NCBI RefSeq assembly: GCF_001499995.1
Contig: NZ_LQIU01000022.1
Location: 1-64,000 of the forward strand
Source of the DNA: Mycobacterium sp. IS-1496
Lineage (GTDB): Bacteria > Actinomycetota > Actinomycetes > Mycobacteriales > Mycobacteriaceae
Length of the DNA: 64,000 nt
Direction of reading: 5' to 3'
This document shows, piece by piece, positions 28,190 through 35,644 of this stretch. Position numbers and translations under genes: made by a program. The number at the start of each line of letters is the position of its first letter. The stretch's first letter is position 1. The notes under the pieces are model-generated. The model made no database searches, was not told the DNA's origin, and saw only the letters and a list, made by a program, of their open reading frames with translations.

Positions 28190-29485
28190 ATGGCCGGATC
28201 CCGGGCGCAGGGCCTGACGCTGGACATCGCCGGTCGCGCGCTGACCGTAACCCACCCCGACAAGGTCGTCTTCGACGCGTACGACGGCAGGCCCCCGGTC
28301 ACCAAACTCGACCTGATCGAGTACTACCTGGCCGTCGCCGACGGCGCCCTGCGCGGCGTGGCCGACCGGCCGATGATCCTCAAACGGTTCGTCAAGGGCA
28401 TCACCGAGGAGGCCGTGTTCCAGAAGCGCGCGCCGGCCAAGCGTCCCGACTACGTCGACGTCGCGGAGTTGAAGTACGCGTCGGGCACCTCGGCCGCCGA
28501 AGCGGTCATCCACGACGCCGCCGGTCTGGCGTGGGCAGTGAACGTCGGATGCGTCGACCTGAACCCGCACCCGACCCGCTCGGGCGATCTCGCCCATCCC
28601 GACGAACTGCGCGTCGACCTCGATCCGATGCCCGGCGTGGAATGGCAGCAGATCGTGGACGTCGCATTGGTCGCGCGCGACGTGCTCGAGGACCACGGGC
28701 TCACCGCGTGGCCGAAGACGTCGGGTTCGCGCGGCTTCCACATCTATGCCCGGATCGAACCGCGCTGGCCGTTCAAGTTCGTGCGGCTGGCGGCCCAGAC
28801 GGTGGCGCGCGAGGTGGAGCGGCGCGCGCCGGACCTCGCGACGAGCCGCTGGTGGAAAGAGGAACGCGAAGGCGTGTTCGTCGACTTCAACCAGAACGCC
28901 TTCGACCGCACCGTCGCGTCGGCGTATTCGGTACGTGCCACCCCGGACGCCCGGGTGTCCACCCCGCTGCGCTGGGACGAGGTGCCGGGATGCCGGCCTG
29001 AGGCGTTCACCGTCGCGACCGTGCCCGCCCGCTACGCCGACATCGGTGATCCGTGGGAATCGATGGACGACCATCCCGGGCGGTTGGACGCGCTGCTCGA
29101 CCTCGCCGACCGGCTGGGGCCGGCCGAGAAGGCACCGCGTGGCGCCAAGCGGTCCGGGGGTGGCGGCACCGGCCGGCGCCAGTCGGTGATGCCGCTCATC
29201 GAGATCGCCCGCACCAAGACCAAGGACGAGGCACTGGCCGCACTCGACACCTGGCGTCAGCGCCATCCCGCAGCGGCGGACCGGCTCCAGCCACCCGATG
29301 TCCTCGTCGACGGGATGCGCGGCCCCAGCTCCATCTGGTACCGGATCCGGATCAACCTCCAGCACGTCCCGGAGGAGCAGCGTCCACCGCAGGAACCCCT
29401 GCTGGCGGACTACAGCCCGTGGGCGAACTACACCGGTCCCCAGGCGGGCGCGCAGCCGCGGCACGACACGGATACCGACCGGTAA
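28190..29485 (+). CDS. polD2: LigD-type polymerase/primase (PolD2-like, Rv0269c-like)
   Basis: A 431-residue stand-alone relative of the polymerase (PrimPol) domain of ATP-dependent ligase D. The catalytic metal site is intact: R-V-D-L-D-P in the middle, S-G-S-R-G-F-H-I-Y (nucleotide contacts), and a third acidic motif V-F-V-D-F-N-Q-N. About 110 C-terminal residues are an extra helical segment absent from LigD itself. Such proteins insert ribo- or deoxyribonucleotides during gap filling and end joining. M. smegmatis PolD2 lies in the equivalent position. I preferred the ATG at 28190 because of the -10 box; the ATG at 28181 is possible. The gene is divergent from fadD2. Confidence 0.8.
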   Translation: MAGSRAQGLTLDIAGRALTVTHPDKVVFDAYDGRPPVTKLDLIEYYLAVADGALRGVADRPMILKRFVKGITEEAVFQKRAPAKRPDYVDVAELKYASGTSAAEAVIHDAAGLAWAVNVGCVDLNPHPTRSGDLAHPDELRVDLDPMPGVEWQQIVDVALVARDVLEDHGLTAWPKTSGSRGFHIYARIEPRWPFKFVRLAAQTVAREVERRAPDLATSRWWKEEREGVFVDFNQNAFDRTVASAYSVRATPDARVSTPLRWDEVPGCRPEAFTVATVPARYADIGDPWESMDDHPGRLDALLDLADRLGPAEKAPRGAKRSGGGGTGRRQSVMPLIEIARTKTKDEALAALDTWRQRHPAAADRLQPPDVLVDGMRGPSSIWYRIRINLQHVPEEQRPPQEPLLADYSPWANYTGPQAGAQPRHDTDTDR

Positions 29486-29636
29486 CAATCGCATCACGAG
29501 TCCCGCGAATAGCAACTCTTACCAAAGGTTTAGCGGTAGCTCCCAGCGGCCTTAAATTCGCCGCATAACTTTGGGGTCACGTTGAGGTGGCAAAACAACG
29601 AAGCCATTCCAGCGAAACGCCGACGGGAGACCGCTC

Positions 29637-30092
29637 ATGACGCTCACGAGCACATCCACTGGTTCACACAGCGCCTTCCACTATGGCAACCCGTCATTCG
29701 ACTGCGATCGCGTCCGGATGCGGGCCCATTGCCGTCAACTCGCAACGGTCGTCTCGGTCACGGGCGACATCGACGCCGACAACCTGTCGTGCGTCGCGGA
29801 GTACGCGAGGCGCTTCGTCCTCGCCGAGAAGCCGTTCATCCTCGATCTCAGTGGTGTGAGTTCCTTTGCCGCAGAAGGGCTCTCACTGTTCTATGAAATC
29901 GACGGCCGTTGCGCCGATGCCGACGTCGAATGGTCGGTGATCGGAAGCCAACCCGTTCTGCAGGTGCTGCGCGCCTCCGGCACGCTCGACGACGTTCCGG
30001 TGACTGCATCCGTTCCGGAAGCCCTGCATCACTTCAGCGAGGGCATCCTGGCGCGGCGCCGCCTGCTCCCCCTCTTGACCAAGACAGCCTGA
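29637..30092 (+). CDS. STAS-domain protein (anti-sigma-factor antagonist type)
   Basis: A 151-residue protein whose middle and C-terminal parts fit a STAS fold: V-V-S-V-T-G-D-I-D-A-D-N (first strand pair), F-I-L-D-L-S-G-V-S-S-F-A-A-E-G-L (strand and switch-helix start). The serine at S-G-V-S-S-F is placed where antagonists are phosphorylated by RsbW-like kinases. The N-terminal 25 residues are Ser/Thr-rich. No cognate kinase lies next door; the closest kinase-type partner in the window is the large sensor at 38418-42578. A 25-codon ORF follows 17 bases after its stop. Partner and sigma factor are unknown. Confidence 0.75.
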   Translation: MTLTSTSTGSHSAFHYGNPSFDCDRVRMRAHCRQLATVVSVTGDIDADNLSCVAEYARRFVLAEKPFILDLSGVSSFAAEGLSLFYEIDGRCADADVEWSVIGSQPVLQVLRASGTLDDVPVTASVPEALHHFSEGILARRRLLPLLTKTA

Positions 30093-30109
30093 CACGGAAA
30101 GGCAAACAC

Positions 30110-30187
30110 ATGCTCATCGACGTTCGTTGGCTGACATTTCTGCTCAAGCGTAGGCACCACGTCCACCAGGTGCACTCCGCCGCCTGA
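30110..30187 (+). CDS. candidate 25-residue small protein
   Basis: A short ORF with ATG at 30110, preceded by GGAAAGG at a good ribosome-binding distance, and a TGA stop at 30185-30187. The product begins M-L-I-D-V-R-W-L-T-F-L-L-K-R-R. It has a short hydrophobic face, a basic cluster, and then several histidines. It sits 17 bases after the STAS gene and directly before a perfect palindrome that looks like a terminator, so it would be the last cistron of that transcript. I do not recognise it. It may encode a peptide, or the ribosome binding site may be fortuitous. Confidence 0.45.
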   Translation: MLIDVRWLTFLLKRRHHVHQVHSAA

Positions 30188-30204
30188 ACCGAACCTTTGC
30201 CGGC

Positions 30205-30238
30205 ACGCGCCGCCACGGTGATCACCGTGGCGGCGCGT
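30205..30238. terminator. perfect 34-bp palindrome, probable bidirectional terminator
   Basis: Each strand reads ACGCGCCGCCACGGTGA followed by its exact reverse complement, giving a 17-base-pair arm with no spacer. It lies between the end of the STAS/small-ORF unit (plus) and the stop of the membrane-protein gene (minus). This is the expected place for a terminator serving both. No T-tract flanks it. Confidence 0.65.
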
Positions 30239-30265
30239 CGGCGTCAGGGGGTCTCTCAGAAAGGG

Positions 30266-30817
30266 TCAGGACGGCAGCAGACGCTGCACCACACCTCTGG
30301 ACACTTCCTCGGGCCGGTACTGCTCGGCGGCGTATGCACCGATGGCGGTGAGCGCGCCGGTCAGCGCGGGAACCGCCCACTGCAACATCGTGAGCTGCTT
30401 CTGCGCGGAAGCCACCTCAGGCGGAGTCGTGGCAGCCGGCGTGGTGCCGTCGGAGACCGGGACGTCGCGGTGCGCGGAGACCTTCTGGCCGAGCATGCGG
30501 CTGTACGCCGTGACGCCGAGCGCGGCGACGGTCAGCACCGTCTTGGTCGCGGCCATGGTGGGCACACCCTGTTGGACGCGCATCCGACCGAGGTCGTGTT
30601 TGAGCAGACCGGCGGCGCCGACCAGGTGCACTCCGATCGCGGCGGCGTTCACCGGTGTCCAGCGGTCCCAGCCCTCGTTCGCGACCGCACCGGCTCGCCT
30701 GGGGTCACCGCCCGACGCGGCGGCCGGGTTCAGGGCGACGGCGTTGGCCAGGGTCCCGCCGAACCAGGCAGCGAGGCCGAGATCGTGCAGTTGGTGAAAG
30801 ATGGTGGCGCGGGCCAT
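30266..30817 (-). CDS. mycobacterial conserved membrane protein
   Basis: A 183-residue protein with about four hydrophobic stretches: around 14-30 (A-A-W-F-G-G-T-L-A-N-A-V), 56-72, 88-105 and 145-165. A polar Thr/Pro-rich loop lies near 118-135. The start at 30817 has a strong ribosome binding site (GAGGAG). I recognise it only as a type of protein often seen in mycobacteria, without known function. It is convergent with the STAS unit across the 34-bp palindrome. Confidence 0.7.
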   Translation of the reverse strand: MARATIFHQLHDLGLAAWFGGTLANAVALNPAAASGGDPRRAGAVANEGWDRWTPVNAAAIGVHLVGAAGLLKHDLGRMRVQQGVPTMAATKTVLTVAALGVTAYSRMLGQKVSAHRDVPVSDGTTPAATTPPEVASAQKQLTMLQWAVPALTGALTAIGAYAAEQYRPEEVSRGVVQRLLPS

Positions 30818-30883
30818 GAGAACTCCTCGATCAGTTGTCGTTGAGTCCGCGCATACCCTGGGCCGTGGGCGGTAAACGGCCTG

Positions 30884-31513
30884 CTAGCCGGTGGACTCCG
30901 CCGCGACGTCGCCCTTGACCCAGCGCCACTGCCCGGGGGTCCATTCGCCGGCGTCCGGCAGGCTGTCGCTCACCGCGGACACCACCCCCGGCCACCACTC
31001 CGGGTGGTAGTCGTCCCCCGACAACCAGCCGCCGGGCCTCACTTTCGGCGCCCACGCCGCGATGTCGGCGCACACGCTCTCGTAGTCGTGCCGGGCGTCG
31101 ATGTGCACCCACGCCAGCGATTCGTCGTCGAACATCCGTGATGCCGCCACCGAGTCGGTGATCAGCAACGCGACCGAGTCGGCGAACCCGCAGGCGATGA
31201 CGTTGCGGTGCAGCAGCCCGGCGAACGTGCCCCCGCCGAACTCGACGGCCGGCCCGTGGGCGTTGACCTCGCGGGCACCTTCGGGACCGCTCCCCCGGCA
31301 CGTGTCCACGCCGAGGATGCCGATCCGCCGGCCCGACCGCTGCACGACCTCGGCCAGAGAGCACAGGCTCCGGCCGAGATAGCTGCCCACCTCGACGAAC
31401 CGGTCGCCGTCGGTGAAATGCGCGACGGCCTCCTCCTGGGCCTGCCGCCAGCCGAACCAGCCCGGGATGTCCTCCCACCGTCGAACGGGAGCGTCAAAGG
31501 AGTGTGGCGACAT
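30884..31513 (-). CDS. class I SAM-dependent methyltransferase (Methyltransf_24 type)
   Basis: A 209-residue predicted methyltransferase. Motif I is present as F-V-E-V-G-S-Y-L-G-R-S (about 38-48), and a second strand ends in G-V-D-T-C-R-G-S. Motif IV is A-W-V-H-I-D-A-R-H-D-Y, and then W-L-S-G-D-D-Y appears. This is the small-domain layout of O-methyltransferase-like proteins that act on sugar or small-molecule substrates. Its ATG at 31513 follows the tenA stop by two bases, so the two are co-translated in a three-gene unit with the diguanylate cyclase. The substrate is unknown. Confidence 0.75.
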   Translation of the reverse strand: MSPHSFDAPVRRWEDIPGWFGWRQAQEEAVAHFTDGDRFVEVGSYLGRSLCSLAEVVQRSGRRIGILGVDTCRGSGPEGAREVNAHGPAVEFGGGTFAGLLHRNVIACGFADSVALLITDSVAASRMFDDESLAWVHIDARHDYESVCADIAAWAPKVRPGGWLSGDDYHPEWWPGVVSAVSDSLPDAGEWTPGQWRWVKGDVAAESTG

Positions 31514-31515
31514 GA

Positions 31516-32202
31516 TCAGACCGGCCAGACCTCGCGGCGGTGCGCCGCGTCGAAGAACATCCACTCGTACCGCGACGTCGTGACGAAGTGGGCACGCGCC
31601 GCCGCTTCCTCCGGGGTCGTCAGCACGGGACCCGTGCGGTCGGTGACGTCGAGGACCTGCGCGACGGTGGCGGCGAACTCCTCACCCCCGTAGCTGTCGA
31701 TCCACCGTTGGTAGCGGGCGTCGGGCGAGCCCCGCTTGATCAACTCCTCACCCACCCGGGCATAGATCCAGTAGCACGGCAGGACCGCGGCGAGGCCTTC
31801 GGCGAAGCTGCCACCGTAGGCCGCGGCGAGCAGGTAGCTGGTGTAGGCGCGGGTGGTCGGCGCCACCGGCACCCGGTCCACGTCGGCGGGGTCCAGCCCG
31901 ATCTCGGGGAGCAGGGTCCGGTGCAACGACAACTCCACCTCGACGATGTCCGAGGCGTGGCGGGCGAACATCGCGGTGTCCGCCAGGGTCGGGGCCTTCG
32001 CGCCGACCACCGCGAGCGCCCGCGCGTAGTCCCGCAGATAGTGCACGTCCTGGGCGACGTAGTGCGCGAAGACCTCCGAGTCCAGGGTGCCGTCGGTGAG
32101 CCCCGATATGAACGGGTGGGCCATGATCGCCGAGAAGATCGGCTCGGTCTCGTCCCACAGCCGCAGTGACCAGGTCTTCGTCGATTCATCGGGCGCGTCC
32201 AT
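31516..32202 (-). CDS. tenA: TenA-family aminopyrimidine aminohydrolase
   Basis: A 228-residue helical enzyme that hydrolyses degraded thiamine pyrimidines (thiaminase II / salvage). All active-site residues of TenA are in place: Asp52 and Tyr55 (Q-D-V-H-Y-L), Tyr120 (R-A-Y-T-S-Y), Cys143 (L-P-C-Y-W-I-Y), Tyr171 and Glu213 (R-Y-E-W-M-F-F). It is therefore the Cys-type TenA rather than the TenA_E type. The gene starts 13 bases after the diguanylate cyclase stop and overlaps nothing. No other thiamine genes or TPP riboswitch are visible nearby. Confidence 0.88.
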   Translation of the reverse strand: MDAPDESTKTWSLRLWDETEPIFSAIMAHPFISGLTDGTLDSEVFAHYVAQDVHYLRDYARALAVVGAKAPTLADTAMFARHASDIVEVELSLHRTLLPEIGLDPADVDRVPVAPTTRAYTSYLLAAAYGGSFAEGLAAVLPCYWIYARVGEELIKRGSPDARYQRWIDSYGGEEFAATVAQVLDVTDRTGPVLTTPEEAAARAHFVTTSRYEWMFFDAAHRREVWPV

Positions 32203-32215
32203 CGCGGTCAACGTA

Positions 32216-33295
32216 TCAGCAGCAGGCGGTGCGGTCGTCGTGCCGGAACCCGTTGCCGCCGGCACGCTTGGCCGCGTACATGGCGTGGTCGGCAGCGCCG
32301 ATGAGCATGTGGATCACGGCCTGGCCCTCCTCCTCGACCGGCAGGCACACCGCCGCGACACCGACGCTGGCGGTGACCCGGTACGGGACCACTTCCACCG
32401 CAGTGCACATGCGCTGGGCCCAGTCGTCGATCTGGCCGGCCTCGAGAAGATCGGCGAGCAGGAACTCCTCACCTCCGAGCCGGCCCACGACCGCGGTCTC
32501 ACCGGCCCCGGTGCGCAGTGCGCGGGCGACGGCCACGAGCGCCTCGTCACCGACCGCGTGTCCGTGACGGTCGTTGAGTTGTTTGAAGTCGTCGAGGTCG
32601 ATCACCGCCACTGCGAGATGGACGTGCCGGTCGCGGTGCGCGGTGAGGAGGTGCTCGATCTGCTGGTACACCGCACGGCGGTTGAGCAGACCGGTGAGTG
32701 GATCGCGGGCGGCCCGCAGCAGATCCGCGCCGAGCGCGTGCACGACGGCCTGCACGGCGAACGGGACCGCGATGTTGAGCACCAGGACCAGAAGGAGCAG
32801 GCCGACGGCCAGTGCCGGGTCGGAGGTCTCGACCGCGAGCCGGGTCGTCTGCAGCACACCGACGTACAGCGCGACGCCGAAGTTGTACACCATGTATCCG
32901 GGCGTGTGGAACAGCGCGATGTAGCCGCCGGTGGTGGCGAAGACCGTACAGCCCATCAGCCCGACCATCGGGTCGTCCTGCACGTAGCACGCGAGCGTGA
33001 TGAACAGGTTCGCCGCCAGGATGTAGGCGATCGATTGACCGCGCGTGGGCCAGCGGAACGCCCAGAGCACCGCGACGATCAGCCCGCCGAGCACTGCGGC
33101 CCGGGTCAGCGCCTCGGCGGCGCCACCGTCAGGACCGTGCGAACCCATCGCCAGGATCGCGGGGACGAGCGCCAACGCCGCGGTGCTGAACGCCAGATTC
33201 CACCGCGCCACCCCGAGCATTCCCCGCGCCCGCAGATAGCCGGTGATCCAGTCGAAATGGTCCGGCTGCCGCCACCACCGACGAAGCGAGTGCAC
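32216..33295 (-). CDS. membrane-bound diguanylate cyclase (GGDEF protein)
   Basis: A 359-residue protein. The N-terminal half holds about six transmembrane helices (30-185). The C-terminal GGDEF domain has the metal-binding I-D-L-D-D-F (231-236) and active-site G-G-E-E-F (274-278). It should condense two GTP to cyclic di-GMP. The position of the inhibitory RxxD site, five residues before GGEEF, reads G-E-T-A, so product inhibition is probably missing. There is no EAL domain. The GTG at 33295 is used. It heads an operon with tenA and a methyltransferase. The membrane region could sense a signal that I cannot identify. Confidence 0.85.
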   Translation of the reverse strand: MHSLRRWWRQPDHFDWITGYLRARGMLGVARWNLAFSTAALALVPAILAMGSHGPDGGAAEALTRAAVLGGLIVAVLWAFRWPTRGQSIAYILAANLFITLACYVQDDPMVGLMGCTVFATTGGYIALFHTPGYMVYNFGVALYVGVLQTTRLAVETSDPALAVGLLLLVLVLNIAVPFAVQAVVHALGADLLRAARDPLTGLLNRRAVYQQIEHLLTAHRDRHVHLAVAVIDLDDFKQLNDRHGHAVGDEALVAVARALRTGAGETAVVGRLGGEEFLLADLLEAGQIDDWAQRMCTAVEVVPYRVTASVGVAAVCLPVEEEGQAVIHMLIGAADHAMYAAKRAGGNGFRHDDRTACC

Positions 33296-33439
33296 CAGCG
33301 ATCCCCCTTCTCGCCACTGGCTCCCGCAAGTTCGCTGGACATCACCGGCGGTGCTCGCCGCAGCCTAGCGCAGAGCATTCGGCCCGACCTCCCGAGCGCG
33401 GCATGGTTGGCAAAGCCTCCGCGTGGGTAACGCCTGCGC

Positions 33440-34651
33440 GTGGACACCACCGCCGGCCCGGTCGATCGTACCTTCGATGTCCTCGTCGTCGGCGGCGGCA
33501 ATGCCGGGGTGAGCGCGGCCGCGCGCCTGATCCGCAAGGGCATCGCCGACGTCGCGCTGATCGAACCGCAGCGCGTCCACACCTACCGGCCGTTGCTGTC
33601 CTACGTCGGCGGCGGGCAGGCGTCGATGCGTGACGCCGAACGGACCCAGCGGTCGGTGACCCCTCGCGGCTGCACCTGGCTGCAGGACTCGGTGGTGATG
33701 ATCGACGCGTCCGACCGGACGGTGTGGTGCGCGACGGGCCGCCGCTACCGCTATCGCGACCTCATCCTCGGCACGGGCCTGGTGCCCGACACCGGCGCGC
33801 TGCCGGGCATCCACACCGCGCTGGACAGCCCGGCGGTCGCCAGCAATTACCTGGACCGCGCGGAGGAGACGTGGCGGCTCGTGCAGGCCATGCCCCGGGG
33901 CGGACGTGCGGTGTTCACCGTGCCACGCCCGCCGGTGAGCTGCACCGCGACGACCATCAAACCGCTGTTCCTCGCCGCCGCGCACTGGAAACGCACGGGG
34001 CGCCTCCCCGGTGTGGACATCACCCTGGTCGTCGACCGGCCGGAGCTGCTCCCGGCCCCGCGCATCGACGCCCGGTTGCGCGAGCATCTGCGGGCGCTGG
34101 ATGTGCGCGTCCTGTTCGACACCGCGGTGACCGAGTTGAGCCCCGGCCAGTCCAGCATCACCGTGACCGGCCGCGACGGCGCCGGCGAACGCCTGCGGTA
34201 CGACATGCTGCATCTCGTGCCGCCGTTCCGCGGAGCCCGGTGGCTGGAGGGTTCGGGACTGACCGATGCGCAACCCCATGGCCTCATCGACATCGATCCG
34301 GAGACCTTCCGACACCGCACGTTCCCGGAGGTGTGGGCGGCGGGCGACGCCGCGGCCGTCGAGACGGACCCGTCGGGCGGTGCACTGCGCAGGCAGATCT
34401 CGATCCTGGTCGACAACCTGCTCGCCGCCCGCGACGGAGGGCAGCTCCAGCGGTACGACGGGTACACCGTCGCGCCGGTCACCACCGACGCACACCGCTT
34501 GATCCCCGGGGAGTACGACCGATCCGGAGCGGTGGCGTCGTCGCTGCCGTCGTTCGTCGACCCGCTCGAATCCCGCCGCACCGCCTGGGCGTTCGACCGG
34601 TACGTCCTACCCCGCACCTACTGGAACCTCATCCTCAAGGGGCGCGTCTGA
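33440..34651 (+). CDS. SQR-like NAD(P)/FAD-dependent oxidoreductase
   Basis: A 403-residue flavoprotein. The N-terminal FAD loop V-L-V-V-G-G-G-N-A-G-V-S-A-A is followed by H-T-Y-R-P-L-L-S-Y-V-G-G-G, typical of sulfide:quinone oxidoreductases and related quinone reductases. A cysteine in P-P-V-S-C-T-A-T-T-I-K-P sits where SQR has one of its redox cysteines. The second dinucleotide motif V-W-A-A-G-D-A-A-A is near residue 300. I see no convincing partner cysteine pair, so sulfide oxidation is uncertain. The start is the GTG at 33440. It is divergent from the diguanylate cyclase. Confidence 0.75.
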   Translation: MDTTAGPVDRTFDVLVVGGGNAGVSAAARLIRKGIADVALIEPQRVHTYRPLLSYVGGGQASMRDAERTQRSVTPRGCTWLQDSVVMIDASDRTVWCATGRRYRYRDLILGTGLVPDTGALPGIHTALDSPAVASNYLDRAEETWRLVQAMPRGGRAVFTVPRPPVSCTATTIKPLFLAAAHWKRTGRLPGVDITLVVDRPELLPAPRIDARLREHLRALDVRVLFDTAVTELSPGQSSITVTGRDGAGERLRYDMLHLVPPFRGARWLEGSGLTDAQPHGLIDIDPETFRHRTFPEVWAAGDAAAVETDPSGGALRRQISILVDNLLAARDGGQLQRYDGYTVAPVTTDAHRLIPGEYDRSGAVASSLPSFVDPLESRRTAWAFDRYVLPRTYWNLILKGRV

Positions 34652-34655
34652 ATCC

Positions 34656-35570
34656 TCAGCGCCGCCGCGTCAGACCGACCGCCGCGGACCGCACCGCCTC
34701 GGTGAGCCGGGCCACGAGCGGGCTGTCGAGTTTCCAGCACTGCCAGTACAGCGGGACGTCGAGGTGGACGTCGGCGATGCGGACGAACGAGCCGTCGGCC
34801 AGGTCGGGTGCGGCGAGTTGTTCCGGGTACGCCCCCCAGCCCAGCCCGGCGCGCACCGCCGCGCCGAACCCCTCTGCGGTGGGCACGTAGTGCACCGGAC
34901 GGGTGATCGCACGGCGGAAGGCTCTGCGGATCACCATGTCCTGCAACGCATCGTCGCGGTTCCACGCCAACGACGGCGCGTACGCCACGGTGGCCGCGGT
35001 GAACCCGTCTCGCAGGTGCCGCTCGACGTACGCCGGGCTCGCGACGGGCAGGTACCGCATCACCCCGAGTGGCTGCACCCGGCAGCCGGGCACCGGGCTG
35101 CGCTCGGTGGTGACCGCCCCCATCACCACCCCTTCGCGCAACAACCGCGCCGAGTGGTCCTGATCCTCGATCCGCAGGTCGAACAGCACGTCGCCGACGT
35201 CGCCGAGCACGGTGGTGAACCACGTCGCCATGGAGTCGGCGTTGACGGCGAGTGCCACCCGTGGCGTCCGAGTGTCGCCCGGACCGCCGAGCTCGCCGAG
35301 CGCCTCGGCCTCCAGGAGTGCCGTCTGCGCGGCGAGCCGGAGCAGCGGTACACCGGACGCCGTTGCCCGGCACGGTTTCTCGCGCACCACAAGCACCTGA
35401 CCGACCCGCTGTTCGAGCGCTTTGATGCGCTGACTCACCGCGGACGGCGTGACATGCAGATGCGCGGCGGCCGCGTCGAAACTGCCGAACTCGACCACCG
35501 CGGCGAGCGCGGCGAGCTGGTCGGCGCCGAGGCGGGTCTCGTCGCGCGGTCGGGGAGCAGATGTGATCAC
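34656..35570 (-). CDS. lysG: LysR-type regulator LysG/ArgP (Rv1985c-like)
   Basis: A 304-residue LysR-type regulator. The N-terminal winged helix-turn-helix reads F-G-S-F-D-A-A-A-A-H-L-H-V-T-P-S-A-V-S-Q-R. Long identical stretches with M. tuberculosis Rv1985c follow (for example V-N-A-D-S-M-A-T-W and R-I-E-D-Q-D-H-S-A-R-L-L). LysG senses basic amino acids and normally activates a divergent lysE exporter gene. Here the divergent gene is instead an NCS2 purine permease. The GTG start has a TAGATT -10 box six bases upstream, suggesting a leaderless message. Confidence 0.85.
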   Translation of the reverse strand: MITSAPRPRDETRLGADQLAALAAVVEFGSFDAAAAHLHVTPSAVSQRIKALEQRVGQVLVVREKPCRATASGVPLLRLAAQTALLEAEALGELGGPGDTRTPRVALAVNADSMATWFTTVLGDVGDVLFDLRIEDQDHSARLLREGVVMGAVTTERSPVPGCRVQPLGVMRYLPVASPAYVERHLRDGFTAATVAYAPSLAWNRDDALQDMVIRRAFRRAITRPVHYVPTAEGFGAAVRAGLGWGAYPEQLAAPDLADGSFVRIADVHLDVPLYWQCWKLDSPLVARLTEAVRSAAVGLTRRR

Positions 35571-35576
35571 CGCCCC

Positions 35577-35582
35577 AATCTA
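35577..35582 (-). promoter_or_regulatory. -10 box of the lysG leaderless promoter
   Basis: TAGATT on the minus strand lies 6 bases before the GTG at 35570. Confidence 0.5.
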
Positions 35583-35632
35583 GAAACCTCCGGCGCCGGC
35601 CGTGGTGACTCGCCGTCCGCGGCGGTGCACCT

Positions 35633-35638
35633 TAGGGT
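35633..35638 (+). promoter_or_regulatory. -10 box of the permease leaderless promoter
   Basis: TAGGGT lies 6 bases before the ATG at 35645, with no ribosome binding site between. Confidence 0.5.
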
Positions 35639-35644
35639 CGTCCC

